Source: an uncultured Alphaproteobacteria bacterium (GTDB taxonomy: Bacteria > Pseudomonadota > Alphaproteobacteria > Rhodospirillales > Rhodospirillaceae). Taken from it: a stretch of DNA of 64,000 bases. The notes below the pieces were generated by a model that saw only the letters and a program-made list of their open reading frames with translations, searched no databases and was not told the DNA's origin. The stretch spans positions 3,571,301 through 3,635,300 of the forward strand of contig LT599022.1 of NCBI GenBank assembly GCA_900079695.1. The letters are read 5' to 3'. This document shows positions 36,027-45,075 of the stretch, in pieces; the stretch's first letter is position 1, and every line of letters starts with the position of its first letter. A program made the translations under genes and the position numbers.

Positions 36027-37001
36027 ATGGTGCATCGTCCGATCCAACAACGGACGCCGTTGTTCGCCTACAGCCTGCGCAACGTCACCGAAGCCGCGGC
36101 GCTCGCCGCTTACGACTGGGTCGGTCGCGGCGACAAGAACGGCACCGACGGCGCCGCCGTGGAGGCGATGCGCCGCGAGCTCAACGCCCTGCCGATCGAA
36201 GGCACGGTGATCATCGGCGAGGGCGCGAAGGACGAGGCGCCCGAGCTCTACTGCGGCGAGTCGATCGGCCTGCCGCGCCACCGCGCCAAGTTCGACATCG
36301 CCGTCGACCCGATCGAGGGCACCAGCTACACCGCGATGGGCCTCGCCAACGCCCTGTCGGTGATCTCGATGGCGCCGCGCGGCACGATGTTCGACCCCGG
36401 CCCGTCCTACTACATGGACAAGATCGCGGTGCCGAAGGAGGCGAAGGGCCTGATCGACCCGACCGCGCCGACCGCCGAAAAGCTCCGCGTGCTCGCCAAG
36501 GCGCTCGGCAAGAAGGTGTCCGAGCTCACCGTCTTCCTCCTCGACAAGCCGCGCCACAAGCAGCTGATCCAGGACATCTACGCGGCCGGTGCGCGCTGCT
36601 CGCTCTATCCGGCGGGCGACGTGATGGGCGGCCTGCTCGCGGCGTTCCCGGATTCCGGCGTCGACATGCTGCTCGGCACCGGCGGCACGCCCGAGGGCGT
36701 GCTCACCGCCTGCGCGCTGCGCGGCCTCGGGGCCGACTTCATGGGCCGCTTCAATCCGCAGTCGGAAGCCGAGGCGAAGGTGATCGCCGAGTTCGGTCTC
36801 GGCACCGACACCTGGATGATGATGGACGACCTGATCTCGTCCGATCAGGTGTTCTTCTGCGCCACCGGCGTGACCGACGGCGTGCTCGTCGACGGCGTGA
36901 CCGTCGAGGGGAACTTCGCGCGCACCCAGACCCTGATGATCAGCGGTCCCTACGGCGAGCGCCAGATCCTCACCAGCTACCATCAGGTGGAAGCCGACTG
37001 A
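36027..37001 (+). CDS. glpX: class II fructose-1,6-bisphosphatase (GlpX type)
   Basis: A 324-residue metal-dependent phosphatase giving fructose-6-phosphate, for gluconeogenesis or the Calvin cycle; some homologues also act on sedoheptulose-1,7-bisphosphate. The core motifs are [37 protein letters not shown], the conserved YMDKIAV and a [18 protein letters not shown] loop. GGGGGAGAAGC before the ATG at 36027 is a strong ribosome site. It leads a run of sugar-phosphate genes (glpX, tkt, fba, rpe) with gaps of 40-65 bases. Confidence 0.95.
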   Translation: MVHRPIQQRTPLFAYSLRNVTEAAALAAYDWVGRGDKNGTDGAAVEAMRRELNALPIEGTVIIGEGAKDEAPELYCGESIGLPRHRAKFDIAVDPIEGTSYTAMGLANALSVISMAPRGTMFDPGPSYYMDKIAVPKEAKGLIDPTAPTAEKLRVLAKALGKKVSELTVFLLDKPRHKQLIQDIYAAGARCSLYPAGDVMGGLLAAFPDSGVDMLLGTGGTPEGVLTACALRGLGADFMGRFNPQSEAEAKVIAEFGLGTDTWMMMDDLISSDQVFFCATGVTDGVLVDGVTVEGNFARTQTLMISGPYGERQILTSYHQVEAD

Positions 37002-37047
37002 TCCCGGCTTCCCCGGATTTTTCAGCTCTATAAGGAACTTCGACGCG

Positions 37048-39054
37048 ATGACGATTGCGACTCCGGCGCCGACCGCCGTTTCCCACGACCGGTTGGCGAA
37101 CGCCGTCCGCTTCCTGGCCGCCGACGCGGTGCAGAAGGCCAATTCCGGCCATCCCGGCATGCCGATGGGCATGGCGGACGTCGCCACCGTGCTGTTCACG
37201 AAGTTTCTGAAATTCGACCCGCTCGAACCGAAGTGGCCGGACCGCGACCGCTTCGTGCTCTCCGCCGGGCACGGCTCGATGCTGCTCTACGCGCTCCTCT
37301 ACCTCACCGGCTACGAGGACATCGACCTCGCGCAGATCAAGGCCTTCCGCCAGATGGGCGCGCGCACCGCGGGGCATCCGGAATACGGCCACGCCGCCGG
37401 GGTCGAGACCACCACCGGGCCGCTCGGCCAGGGCATCGCCACCGCGGTCGGCATGGCGCTCGCCGAGCGGATGATGAACGCCCGCTTCTCCGACGCCGCG
37501 GTCGACCACTACACCTACGTGATCTGCGGCGACGGCTGCCTGATGGAAGGGATCAGCCAGGAGGCGATCTCGTTCGCCGGGCACCTGAAGCTCAACAAGC
37601 TGATCGTGCTGTGGGACGACAACGGCATCTCGATCGACGGCAAGATCGAGATCGCCAGCACCGAGGACCAGCTCGCGCGGTTCGCCGCGGCGGGCTGGGC
37701 GGCGGAGCGCGTCGACGGCCACGACCCGGCGGCGGTCGAGGCGGCGATCGCGCGCGCCCGGGAGTCTGACAAGCCGACCCTGATCGCCTGCCGCACCGTG
37801 ATCGGCAAGGGCGCGCCCAACCTCTGCGGCAGCCACAAAGTGCACGGCGCGCCGCTCGGCGACGCCGAGATCGCGGCGGCGCGCGCGGCGTGCGGCTGGG
37901 ACTACCCGCCGTTCGAGGTGCCGGAGGACGTGCTCGACGCCTGGCGCGTGGTCGGCGCCAAGGGCGGCGCGCTGCGCATGGCGTGGGAGGCGCGGATGAG
38001 CTTCCTCGACGCCGACAAGGCCGAGGAATTCGCCCGCCTCGGCGAGAACCTGATGCCGCGGGGATGGAAGGGCGCGCTCAACGCCCACAAGAAGGCGCTG
38101 TTCGAGGCCCGCCCCAAGGTCGCCACCCGCAAGGCGAGCCAGGACGTCATCAACGTGCTCGCCCGCGAGATTCCCGAACTGGTGGGCGGCTCGGCCGACC
38201 TCACCGGCTCGAACCTCACCAAGGCCGACACGCAAGCCCCGGTGAAGCCCGGCGACTACGCCGGCAGCTACATCCACTACGGCATCCGCGAGCACGGCAT
38301 GGCCGCGGCGATGAACGGCATCGCCCTGCACGGCGGGCTGATTCCCTACGGCGGCACCTTCCTGGTGTTCACCGACTACCTGCGCCCGGCGATGCGCCTC
38401 GCGGCGCTGATGGGCCTGCGGGTGGTCTACGTGATGACCCACGATTCCATCGGCCTCGGCGAGGACGGCCCGACCCACCAGCCGGTCGAGCACCTTGCAT
38501 CGATGCGCGCGATGCCCAACCTGTTGGTCATGCGACCGGCCGACGCCATCGAAACCGCCGAATGCTGGGCCGCCGCCCTCGATCAGGACAAGCGGCCCTC
38601 GGTGCTGGCGCTGTCGCGCCAGAACCTGCCGACGCTGCGCGCCGCGCACACCGACGAGAACCTCTCCGCCAGGGGCGCCTACGTCGTCGCCGAGGCTCCG
38701 GCCGAACGCGCCGCGACCCTGATCGCCACCGGCTCCGAGGTCGCGCTCGCGGTCGAGGCGGCGAAGGCGCTCAACGCCGAGGGGATCGCCACCGCGGTGG
38801 TGTCGATGCCGTGCTGGGAGCTGTTCGACGAGCAGCCCGCCGCCTATCGCCAGGCGGTGCTGGGCGAAACCGGCACTCGCGTCGCGATCGAGGCGGCCGC
38901 GGGCTTCGGCTGGGAGCGCTACGTCGGTCTCGACGGCGGCATCGTCGCGATGCCCGGCTTCGGCGCTTCCGCCCCGGCCGAGCAGCTTTTCGCGCACTTC
39001 GGGTTCACCGTCGAGAACGTCATCCGTACCGTCAAATCTCATCTGGTCCGATAA
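37048..39054 (+). CDS. tkt: transketolase
   Basis: A 668-residue thiamine-diphosphate enzyme moving two-carbon units between sugar phosphates. The N-terminus has the [20 protein letters not shown] motif, ThDP/metal site [13 protein letters not shown] with [10 protein letters not shown], and the pyrimidine domain with [19 protein letters not shown] and [19 protein letters not shown]. Length and motifs match bacterial transketolases. It acts in the pentose-phosphate pathway and in the regenerative Calvin cycle (cbbT). The co-directional gene order supports a shared operon. Confidence 0.97.
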   Translation: MTIATPAPTAVSHDRLANAVRFLAADAVQKANSGHPGMPMGMADVATVLFTKFLKFDPLEPKWPDRDRFVLSAGHGSMLLYALLYLTGYEDIDLAQIKAFRQMGARTAGHPEYGHAAGVETTTGPLGQGIATAVGMALAERMMNARFSDAAVDHYTYVICGDGCLMEGISQEAISFAGHLKLNKLIVLWDDNGISIDGKIEIASTEDQLARFAAAGWAAERVDGHDPAAVEAAIARARESDKPTLIACRTVIGKGAPNLCGSHKVHGAPLGDAEIAAARAACGWDYPPFEVPEDVLDAWRVVGAKGGALRMAWEARMSFLDADKAEEFARLGENLMPRGWKGALNAHKKALFEARPKVATRKASQDVINVLAREIPELVGGSADLTGSNLTKADTQAPVKPGDYAGSYIHYGIREHGMAAAMNGIALHGGLIPYGGTFLVFTDYLRPAMRLAALMGLRVVYVMTHDSIGLGEDGPTHQPVEHLASMRAMPNLLVMRPADAIETAECWAAALDQDKRPSVLALSRQNLPTLRAAHTDENLSARGAYVVAEAPAERAATLIATGSEVALAVEAAKALNAEGIATAVVSMPCWELFDEQPAAYRQAVLGETGTRVAIEAAAGFGWERYVGLDGGIVAMPGFGASAPAEQLFAHFGFTVENVIRTVKSHLVR

Positions 39055-39096
39055 ACACCGAAACAGACGAACAGGACAGTTGGAGGATAGAAGACC

Positions 39097-40206
39097 ATGG
39101 CCATGATCTCCCTGCGGCAGTTGCTCGACCACGCGGCCGAATTCGGCTACGGCGTGCCGGCGTTCAACGTCAACAACCTCGAACAGATCCTCGCCATCAT
39201 GCAGGCGGCCAAGAAGGCCGACGCGCCGGTGATTCTCCAGGCCAGCCGCGGCGCCCGCCAATACGCCGGCGACGTGATGATCAAGCATATGATCATGGGC
39301 GCGGTGGAGATGTATCCGAACATCCCGGTGTGCATGCACCAGGATCACGGCAACAATCTCGCCACCTGCCTGTCCGCCGTCACCGCCGGGTTCACCTCGG
39401 TGATGATGGATGGCTCGCTGATGGAGGACGGCAAGACGCCGTCGTCGTACTTCTACAACGTCGAGACCACCACCGCGGTGTCCGACGTCTCGCACCTCAT
39501 CGGCGTGTCGGTCGAGGGCGAGCTCGGCTGCCTCGGCTCGCTCGAAACCGGCAAGGGCGACAAGGAGGACGGCCACGGCTTCGAGGGCACGATGGGGCGC
39601 GACGCCCTCCTCACCGATCCCAACCAGGCCGCCGACTTCGTCGCCCGCACCAAGGTGGACGCCCTCGCGGTGGCGATCGGCACCTCGCACGGCGCCTACA
39701 AGTTCACCCGCAAGCCCACCGGCGACATCCTCGCCATGGACGTGATCAAGGCGATCAACCAGCGCCTGCCCACCACCCATCTGGTGATGCACGGCTCCTC
39801 GTCGGTGCCGCAGGAGCTCCAGGACCTGATCAACAAATACGGCGGCGAAATGCCGCAGACCTTCGGCGTGCCGGTCGAGGAGATCGTCGAGGGCATCAAG
39901 CACGGCGTGCGCAAGGTCAACATCGACACCGACAACCGCATGGCGATGACCGGTATCATCCGCAAGGTGTTCGCGGAAGACCGCAAGGAATTCGACCCGC
40001 GCAAGTACCTCAAGCCCGCGATCCAGGCGATGGAGAAGATCTGCCTCGAACGCTACGAAGCCTTCGGCACCGCCGGTCAGGCCTCGAAGATCAAGGCGAT
40101 TCCGCTCGCCGACATGGCGCGCCGCTACGCCTCGGGCGAACTCGATCCGAAGGTCCGCTCCGCCTCGGCGGTCAACCCGGCCTCGGAACCGATCATCGGG
40201 ATCTGA
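39097..40206 (+). CDS. fba: class II fructose-1,6-bisphosphate aldolase (Calvin-cycle subtype)
   Basis: A 369-residue zinc aldolase interconverting fructose-1,6-bisphosphate and triose phosphates, and probably sedoheptulose-1,7-bisphosphate. The N-terminus has [21 protein letters not shown], zinc/catalytic [10 protein letters not shown], the phosphate loop [19 protein letters not shown] and [13 protein letters not shown]. The length and these motifs match the Calvin-type (CbbA) class rather than the short E. coli type. A GGAGG ribosome site lies 10 bases before the ATG. It follows tkt by 42 bases. Confidence 0.96.
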   Translation: MAMISLRQLLDHAAEFGYGVPAFNVNNLEQILAIMQAAKKADAPVILQASRGARQYAGDVMIKHMIMGAVEMYPNIPVCMHQDHGNNLATCLSAVTAGFTSVMMDGSLMEDGKTPSSYFYNVETTTAVSDVSHLIGVSVEGELGCLGSLETGKGDKEDGHGFEGTMGRDALLTDPNQAADFVARTKVDALAVAIGTSHGAYKFTRKPTGDILAMDVIKAINQRLPTTHLVMHGSSSVPQELQDLINKYGGEMPQTFGVPVEEIVEGIKHGVRKVNIDTDNRMAMTGIIRKVFAEDRKEFDPRKYLKPAIQAMEKICLERYEAFGTAGQASKIKAIPLADMARRYASGELDPKVRSASAVNPASEPIIGI

Positions 40207-40220
40207 ATCCCGCGCAGTCC

Positions 40221-40244
40221 CGGGGCGGCCGCAGGGCCGCCCCG
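40221..40244 (+). terminator. hairpin between fba and rpe
   Basis: CGGGGCGGCC (40221-40230) pairs perfectly with GGCCGCCCCG (40235-40244) around GCAG. The following bases (TTCGTCATT) form only a weak U-run, so it may be an attenuator or an mRNA 3' stabiliser rather than a full stop. Confidence 0.55.
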
Positions 40245-40270
40245 TTCGTCATTCCTGGAGCCTCCGACCG

Positions 40271-40909
40271 ATGACCGTCAAGATCGCCCCTTCGATCCTC
40301 TCCGCCGACTTCGCCCGACTGGGGGAGGAGGTGCGCGCGCTCGACGCCGCCGGGGCCGACTACATCCACGTCGACGTGATGGACGGCCACTTCGTGCCCA
40401 ACCTCACCTTCGGTGCGCCGGTGGTGAAGGCGATCCGCTCGCACACCACCCGTCCGTTCGACGTCCACCTGATGATCGAACCGGTCGATCCGCTGATTCC
40501 GGCGTTCGCCGAGGCGGGGGCGGACATCGTCACCGTCCATGCCGAGGCGACCAAGCACCTCGACCGCTCGCTCCAGCTGATCCGTTCGCTCGGCAAGAAG
40601 GCGGGCGTTTCGCTCAACCCCGCCACTCCGGAATCCGTGCTCGCCTACGTGCTCGACGCGCTGGACCTGATTCTGGTGATGAGCGTCAACCCCGGCTTCG
40701 GCGGCCAGTCGTTCATCCCTTCCCAGGTCGAGAAGATCGCCCGGATCAAGAAGATGATCGGCTCCCGCAAGATCGAGATCGAGGTCGACGGCGGCATCAA
40801 CGCCAAGACCGCCAAACTCTGCGCCGACGCGGGCGCCAACGTCCTGGTGGCGGGCTCGGCGGTCTTCCAGACCCCCGACTACGCCGCCAACATCGCCGCC
40901 CTGCGATAA
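40271..40909 (+). CDS. rpe: ribulose-phosphate 3-epimerase
   Basis: A 212-residue TIM-barrel enzyme interconverting ribulose-5-phosphate and xylulose-5-phosphate. Motifs: [17 protein letters not shown], metal ligands in [39 protein letters not shown] and IEVDGGIN. It completes the sugar-phosphate set with tkt and fba, for either the pentose-phosphate pathway or the Calvin cycle. A hairpin follows immediately after the stop. Confidence 0.96.
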   Translation: MTVKIAPSILSADFARLGEEVRALDAAGADYIHVDVMDGHFVPNLTFGAPVVKAIRSHTTRPFDVHLMIEPVDPLIPAFAEAGADIVTVHAEATKHLDRSLQLIRSLGKKAGVSLNPATPESVLAYVLDALDLILVMSVNPGFGGQSFIPSQVEKIARIKKMIGSRKIEIEVDGGINAKTAKLCADAGANVLVAGSAVFQTPDYAANIAALR

Positions 40910-40920
40910 GGTAAAAACTT

Positions 40921-40945
40921 TGCGGAGGGACTCGGTCCCTCCGCA
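40921..40945. terminator. hairpin after rpe
   Basis: TGCGGAGGGAC (40921-40931) pairs perfectly with GTCCCTCCGCA (40935-40945) around TCG. It lies 12 bases after the rpe stop. AAAAACTT precedes it, which on the minus strand is a U-run after the stem, favouring bidirectional use. Confidence 0.65.
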
Positions 40946-41035
40946 CCTCCCGTTGGTTGTTGCGCGAAGTGCGATAGATCTTCGCGCGGCGTGATGGCTC
41001 TATCCCGCTTCGCGGAAAAACCAGCGAACGGGTAC

Positions 41036-41080
41036 ACAGGGCCAAGGCCCTGTGCAGGGTCCAGGGGCAGAGCCCCTGGT
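41036..41080. repeat. palindromic repeat copy related to the 17.6-kb element
   Basis: ACAGGGCC/GGCCCTGT (41036-41053) and CCAGGGGC/GCCCCTGG (41061-41079) are two adjacent hairpins. The core GGGTCCAGGGGCAGAGCCCC matches, with small changes, the outer arm of the element at 17597-17632. It sits downstream of the minus-strand oxidoreductase, so it follows that gene's stop. Confidence 0.6.
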
Positions 41081-41090
41081 TTGGCTTTCC

Positions 41091-42086
41091 TCAGAACCCC
41101 TCCAGCACCAGCTTGCCGATGGTCTGGCCGCTTTCGAGGCGTTCGTGGGCGTTGCGCAGGGTCTTGGCGTCGATCAGGCCGAGGAGTTCGCGCATCGTCG
41201 TGCGCAATTTGCCCGCGTCGACGAGGTCGGCGACGCGGTCGAGGATTTCGCCCTGGCGCGCCATGTCGGCGGTTTCGAACATCGGCCGGGTGAACATGAA
41301 TTCCCAGTGCAGCGACGCCGACTTACGCTTCAGCAGCGTGGCGTCGAGGGCTTCCGGGTCGTCGATGATCGCGATCCGCCCTTGCGGCGCGAGGCATTCG
41401 GCGAGGGTGGGGAAGTGTTTGTCGGAGCCGGTGAGCGCGGCGACGTAGTCGGGTGCGCCGACCGCCGCGAGGTCCTCGGCGAGTTTGGTGTGGTCGACGA
41501 CGGTGTGCGCGCCGAGGGTCCGGCACCAGTCGTGCGTAGCCTTGCGCGAGGCGGTGGCGACCACGGTCAGACGGGTGAGCTGGCGCGCGATCTGGATCAG
41601 CATCGAGCCGACGCCGCCCGCGCCGCCGACGATCAGGAGGGTTTCGGCGGCGTCCTCGGCGACGCCGAGGCGGTCGAACAGCAGTTCCCACGCGGTGAGC
41701 GAGGTGAGCGGCATCGCCGCGGCCTCGGCGAACGACAGGGTTTTCGGCTTGCGGCCGACGAGGCGCTCGTCGACGACGTGGTATTCGGAATTCGCGCCGG
41801 GGCGGGTGAGGGAGCCGGCGTAGAACACTTCGTCGCCGGGCTTGAAGCGGCTGGTGCGTTCGCCCGCGGCCTCGACCACGCCCGCGACGTCCCAGCCGAG
41901 GATGCGCGGCTGGCCGTTTTCGCCCGCCATGCGCATGCGGATCTTGGCGTCGACCGGGTTGACCGAGATCGCGTGCACCTTGACGCGCAGGTCGCGCGGT
42001 TCCGGCGTCGGCTCGGGGAGTTCCAGGTCTTCGAGCGAGGCGGGGTCGGAAATCGGAAGGGATCGGGTGTAGCCCACGGCTTTCAT
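41091..42086 (-). CDS. zinc-type alcohol dehydrogenase-like / quinone oxidoreductase family protein
   Basis: A 331-residue medium-chain dehydrogenase. The N-terminal GroES-like domain starts MKAVGYTRSLPI and has VKVHAISVNPVDAKIR and LGWDVAGVVEAAG. The nucleotide-binding motif is TLLIVGGAGGVGSMLIQIAR. The catalytic zinc cysteine of true alcohol dehydrogenases is absent (the site reads NPVD), as in quinone oxidoreductases and related zinc-type ADH-like proteins. It is probably an NADPH-dependent reductase; the substrate is unknown. The ATG at 42086 has a consensus AGGAGG. Confidence 0.88.
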   Translation of the reverse strand: MKAVGYTRSLPISDPASLEDLELPEPTPEPRDLRVKVHAISVNPVDAKIRMRMAGENGQPRILGWDVAGVVEAAGERTSRFKPGDEVFYAGSLTRPGANSEYHVVDERLVGRKPKTLSFAEAAAMPLTSLTAWELLFDRLGVAEDAAETLLIVGGAGGVGSMLIQIARQLTRLTVVATASRKATHDWCRTLGAHTVVDHTKLAEDLAAVGAPDYVAALTGSDKHFPTLAECLAPQGRIAIIDDPEALDATLLKRKSASLHWEFMFTRPMFETADMARQGEILDRVADLVDAGKLRTTMRELLGLIDAKTLRNAHERLESGQTIGKLVLEGF

Positions 42087-42204
42087 CGGTTCCTCCTGTG
42101 CATCGCTTGGGGTGCGAGACTGTCCATATGGTATGGGGAGGCCGACGGAAAAGCGGAAGCGGGGAGAGAGCGGCCGCCCGGAACGCGGGCGGCCGCCGGT
42201 TGCG

Positions 42205-42504
42205 TCAGAGGTCGTGCGGGGCCGGGTGCCGCGGCATGGCGAGGTGGCTGCGCACGACGTTGAGGTACTGCTGCGTCTTGACGACGTCGCCCGAGTTGCA
42301 CGCTTCCTTGGCGAGGCGCAGCGCGTCGGCGATGCCCTGGTGGCCGTCCTGCTGCATCGCCATGGGGTACATCGCGTTCCATGCCGTCTGCACTTCGCGC
42401 ACCGCATCCGCGCACGCCGGAGTAGGGGCGGCGAGGGCGGGCGAGGCGAGCCCGGCGGCGAGGACGAGGGCGGGGATCGCGCCGAGGGTGAGGGTCTTGA
42501 ACAT
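42205..42504 (-). CDS. small secreted protein of unknown function
   Basis: 99 residues. A signal peptide (MFKTLTLGAIPALVLAAGLA) with a likely cleavage at ALA-AP precedes a mature region of about 73 residues, mostly helical, with two cysteines (PACADAV and KEACNSG) that could form a disulfide. No known family was recognised. It is a single gene between the oxidoreductase and the YgjV pair. Confidence 0.7.
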   Translation of the reverse strand: MFKTLTLGAIPALVLAAGLASPALAAPTPACADAVREVQTAWNAMYPMAMQQDGHQGIADALRLAKEACNSGDVVKTQQYLNVVRSHLAMPRHPAPHDL

Positions 42505-42635
42505 CTCCAGTCTCCACTTTCGTGAACCGATGCCGCACCGGGCGGCGACGGACCGATTTCACCCCGGGGATGTTGCCCGGGTGTGTCGGAGACGTGACTT
42601 CGTGTGCCGGAATGCGACCGGGGCGTCGCAGGTCG

Positions 42636-43160
42636 TCAGGCGGCGGCGAGGCGTTTGGCGCGCCAGAGGCGGAAGATCGTGTGGCTGGCGGAGCAGAACA
42701 CCAGGGTTTCCAGAACCGTGCCGCCGATCGAGCCGCTCATGATGTTGATGATCAACCACATCACCGTGCAGGAAAGCAGCGCGAGCCGCATCGGAATCCC
42801 CGACAGGGTGAAGATCGCCATGGTGCCGACGCACACCCCCACCACCGGCAGCCATGTGACGAAATCGTGGGCGTAGCGCGAGCCGAGGCCGATGTTGACC
42901 GCCACCAGCGCGAGGGCGAGGTAGATCGAGCGGGTGTAGAGCGCGGCGACCGAGCGGAAGGTGCTGACCGCCATGCCGGTGCAGGCGGGAATGTTGCCGA
43001 GCAGGAAGAATTGCAGGCCGTAGGCGACGCTCTGGCAGGCGTTGAACTTCTTCAGGGTGCGGTCGTCGCGCTGGAGATAGGTGAGAATCCCCAGCACCAG
43101 CGCGAGGTAGCCGAGAAGCTGCGCGGGGGAGAACGGATCGACTCCGGCCCAGGCGTTCAT
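42636..43160 (-). CDS. YgjV-family inner-membrane protein, copy 1
   Basis: 174 residues with about six hydrophobic helices. The start FSPAQLLGYLALVLGILTYL and QRDDRTLKKFNACQSVAYGL match YgjV-family proteins (small inner-membrane proteins of unknown function). The stretch GSIGGTVLETLVFCSASHTIFRL lies near the end. The gene overlaps its paralogue upstream by ATGA, and the two share the same layout, so they arose by tandem duplication. Confidence 0.8.
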   Translation of the reverse strand: MNAWAGVDPFSPAQLLGYLALVLGILTYLQRDDRTLKKFNACQSVAYGLQFFLLGNIPACTGMAVSTFRSVAALYTRSIYLALALVAVNIGLGSRYAHDFVTWLPVVGVCVGTMAIFTLSGIPMRLALLSCTVMWLIINIMSGSIGGTVLETLVFCSASHTIFRLWRAKRLAAA

Positions 43161-43669
43161 GCCGCCACCTGCCGCAGGCGCTGAAGGCGGAAGATCGTGA
43201 CGAGGTTGGCCGCCGCGATCGAGGCTTCGAGGGCGACGCCGCCGATCGAACCGGAGAGCAGCGCCGCCACCATCACCACCGCCGAGGAGAGGAACATCCC
43301 GGCGCGCAGCGGCACGCCGCGCAACAGGAACACCGAGACCGTGCCGATCACGAAGCCGATCACCGGCAGCCAGTCGACCCAGGTGCGCGCCACCCACCAG
43401 CCGATCGCGAGGTTGAGCAGGGTGAACGGCAGCGCCAGCCAGCCGCGCCGGTAGAACGCCGCGGTGCCCGAGCGCAGCGCGCAGACCGCAGCGCTTCCCG
43501 CCAGCGCGGGCGCGCCGAGCATCGCGAAGTGGACGGCGTAGACCACGCCCTGGGCGCTGTTGAGGAGCTTGAGGCGGCGGTCGTCGCGTTGCAGGAACGC
43601 CGAGACGCCGAGCGCGAACGCGACGTAGCCGAGGCACTGCGCGAGCGAAAACGGATCCGTGCCGGACAT
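43157..43669 (-). CDS. YgjV-family inner-membrane protein, copy 2
   Basis: 170 residues, also about six helices. It matches copy 1 position by position: PFSLAQCLGYVAFALGVSAF, QRDDRRLKLLNSAQGVVYAV, then WLPVIGFVIGTVSVF and GSIGGVALEASIAAANLVTIFRL. The ATG at 43669 is chosen over an upstream one at 43702. The overlap with copy 1 shows co-translation. The pair may form a heteromer. Function is unknown. Confidence 0.8.
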   Translation of the reverse strand: MSGTDPFSLAQCLGYVAFALGVSAFLQRDDRRLKLLNSAQGVVYAVHFAMLGAPALAGSAAVCALRSGTAAFYRRGWLALPFTLLNLAIGWWVARTWVDWLPVIGFVIGTVSVFLLRGVPLRAGMFLSSAVVMVAALLSGSIGGVALEASIAAANLVTIFRLQRLRQVAA

Positions 43670-43774
43670 CGGTCGGGGCGTCCTCAAGGGGTTGCGGCGC
43701 ACCTCGGCCGCCGCTCAAACGTAATGCCGCGCGCGGGCGCCGCCAAGAGGCTTGCGCGGCGGCGGCGGCGGGCG

Positions 43775-43807
43775 TTGTCACAAAACCATAACCCTCCGTT
43801 CACAAAT
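43775..43807 (+). promoter_or_regulatory. possible Pho box upstream of pstS
   Basis: TTGTCACAAAA (43775-43785) and CGTTCACAAAT (43797-43807) are similar 11-base units 22 bases apart, with CCATAACCCTC between. Pho boxes are 11-base repeats containing CTGTCAT-like heptamers, so this is a fair though imperfect match 113 bases before pstS. PhoB is encoded in the same operon. Confidence 0.45.
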
Positions 43808-43919
43808 GCGTCGCCGTGTCCGGGTAGGTTGGCCGTGCGGGAGGCGGCCCCTCGGGCGCTCCGCAGCTGTCGAATTGGATACCGTCCAAAGAACCCCTCT
43901 GCCGGAGGCATACGCTGTG

Positions 43920-44954
43920 ATGAAACGTACTCTTGCCGTCGCCGCCCTCGCGACGATCGCTTTCGCCGGTGCGGCGGAAGCCCGCGACCAGATCCGCATC
44001 GCCGGGTCGTCGACGGTCTTCCCGTTCGCGTCCAAGGTCGTCGAGCAGTTCGGTAAGACCACCTCGTTCAAGACTCCGGTGATCGAGTCCACCGGGTCCG
44101 GCGGCGGCTTCAAGCTGTTCTGCGCGGGCGTGGGCGTGGATCATCCGGACATCACCAACGCCTCGCGCGCGATCAAGTCCTCCGAGGTCGAGACCTGCGC
44201 GAAGAACGGCGTCAACAAGATCACCGAAATCACCATCGGCTATGACGGCATCGTCGTCGCCGATTCGAAGAAGGGCCCGGAGTTCTCCGTGAGCCGCAAG
44301 GATCTCTACCTCGCTCTGGCCAAGAGCGTGCCGGATCCGAAGGGTGGCGACAAGCTGGTGCCCAACCCCTACAAGACCTGGAAGGACGTGAATCCGGCGC
44401 TGCCCGCCAACGAGATCGAGGTTCTCGGTCCGCCGCCCACCTCGGGCACCCGCGACGCCTTCACCGAGCTGGTGATGGATACCGGTTGCGAGGAGTTCCC
44501 GTTCGTCAAGGCGATGGCCAAGTCCGATCCGAAGGCGTTCAAGGCCGCCTGCCAGGCGATCCGCGAGGACGGCGCCTACATCGAGGCCGGCGAGAACGAC
44601 ACCCTGATCGTCAACAAGCTGGTCGAGAACCCGAAGGCGCTCGGTATCTTCGGCTTCTCGTTCCTCGACCAGAACGCCGACAAGATCAAGGGTGCGTCGA
44701 TCGACGGCGTGAAGCCGACCTTCGAGAACATCGCCTCCGCCAAGTACCCGGTCTCCCGTCCGCTGTTCTTCTACGTCAAGGGCGAGCACGTCGGCGTGAT
44801 CCCGGGCATCAAGGAATACGTTGCCGAGTTCACCTCGGAAGCGGCGATCGGTCCGGACGGCTACCTCCCGCAGATCGGCCTGATCCCGCTGCCGGCGGAC
44901 AAGCTCAAGGTCGTCAAGGATGCCGGCAAGAGCCTGCCGCACAACGTGAAGTAA
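43920..44954 (+). CDS. pstS: phosphate ABC transporter substrate-binding protein
   Basis: A 344-residue periplasmic phosphate-binding protein. Signal peptide MKRTLAVAALATIAFAGAAEA, then the mature start RDQIRIAGSSTVFPFA, with STGSGGGFKLF and PPPTSGTRDAFTEL loops that hold phosphate. It belongs to the large PstS subtype common in alphaproteobacteria. It passes phosphate to PstCAB encoded downstream. The terminator-like hairpin after it should make it more abundant than the permeases. Confidence 0.95.
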   Translation: MKRTLAVAALATIAFAGAAEARDQIRIAGSSTVFPFASKVVEQFGKTTSFKTPVIESTGSGGGFKLFCAGVGVDHPDITNASRAIKSSEVETCAKNGVNKITEITIGYDGIVVADSKKGPEFSVSRKDLYLALAKSVPDPKGGDKLVPNPYKTWKDVNPALPANEIEVLGPPPTSGTRDAFTELVMDTGCEEFPFVKAMAKSDPKAFKAACQAIREDGAYIEAGENDTLIVNKLVENPKALGIFGFSFLDQNADKIKGASIDGVKPTFENIASAKYPVSRPLFFYVKGEHVGVIPGIKEYVAEFTSEAAIGPDGYLPQIGLIPLPADKLKVVKDAGKSLPHNVK

Positions 44955-44971
44955 GCTTCGCGGAACCCGCT

Positions 44972-45007
44972 GCCGCCGTCGCCCGATTTCGGGCGGCGGC
45001 GGTTTTT
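44972..45007 (+). terminator. attenuating hairpin between pstS and pstC
   Basis: GCCGCCGTCGCCCG (44972-44985) pairs with the bases at 44990-45003 (one wobble) around a short loop and is followed by TTTTT. The position matches transcript attenuation seen in many pst operons. Confidence 0.75.
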
Positions 45008-45075
45008 CCCCGCGCGACGACGGGGGGAAGTCGATATGATCCGGCGATCCCGGATGTTTTGCGTGAGGCGTCGCG

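Noticed and set aside
36970..39903. A 977-codon antisense frame across tkt and fba
   Set aside because: Same composition artefact; the plus-strand genes have complete family motifs.
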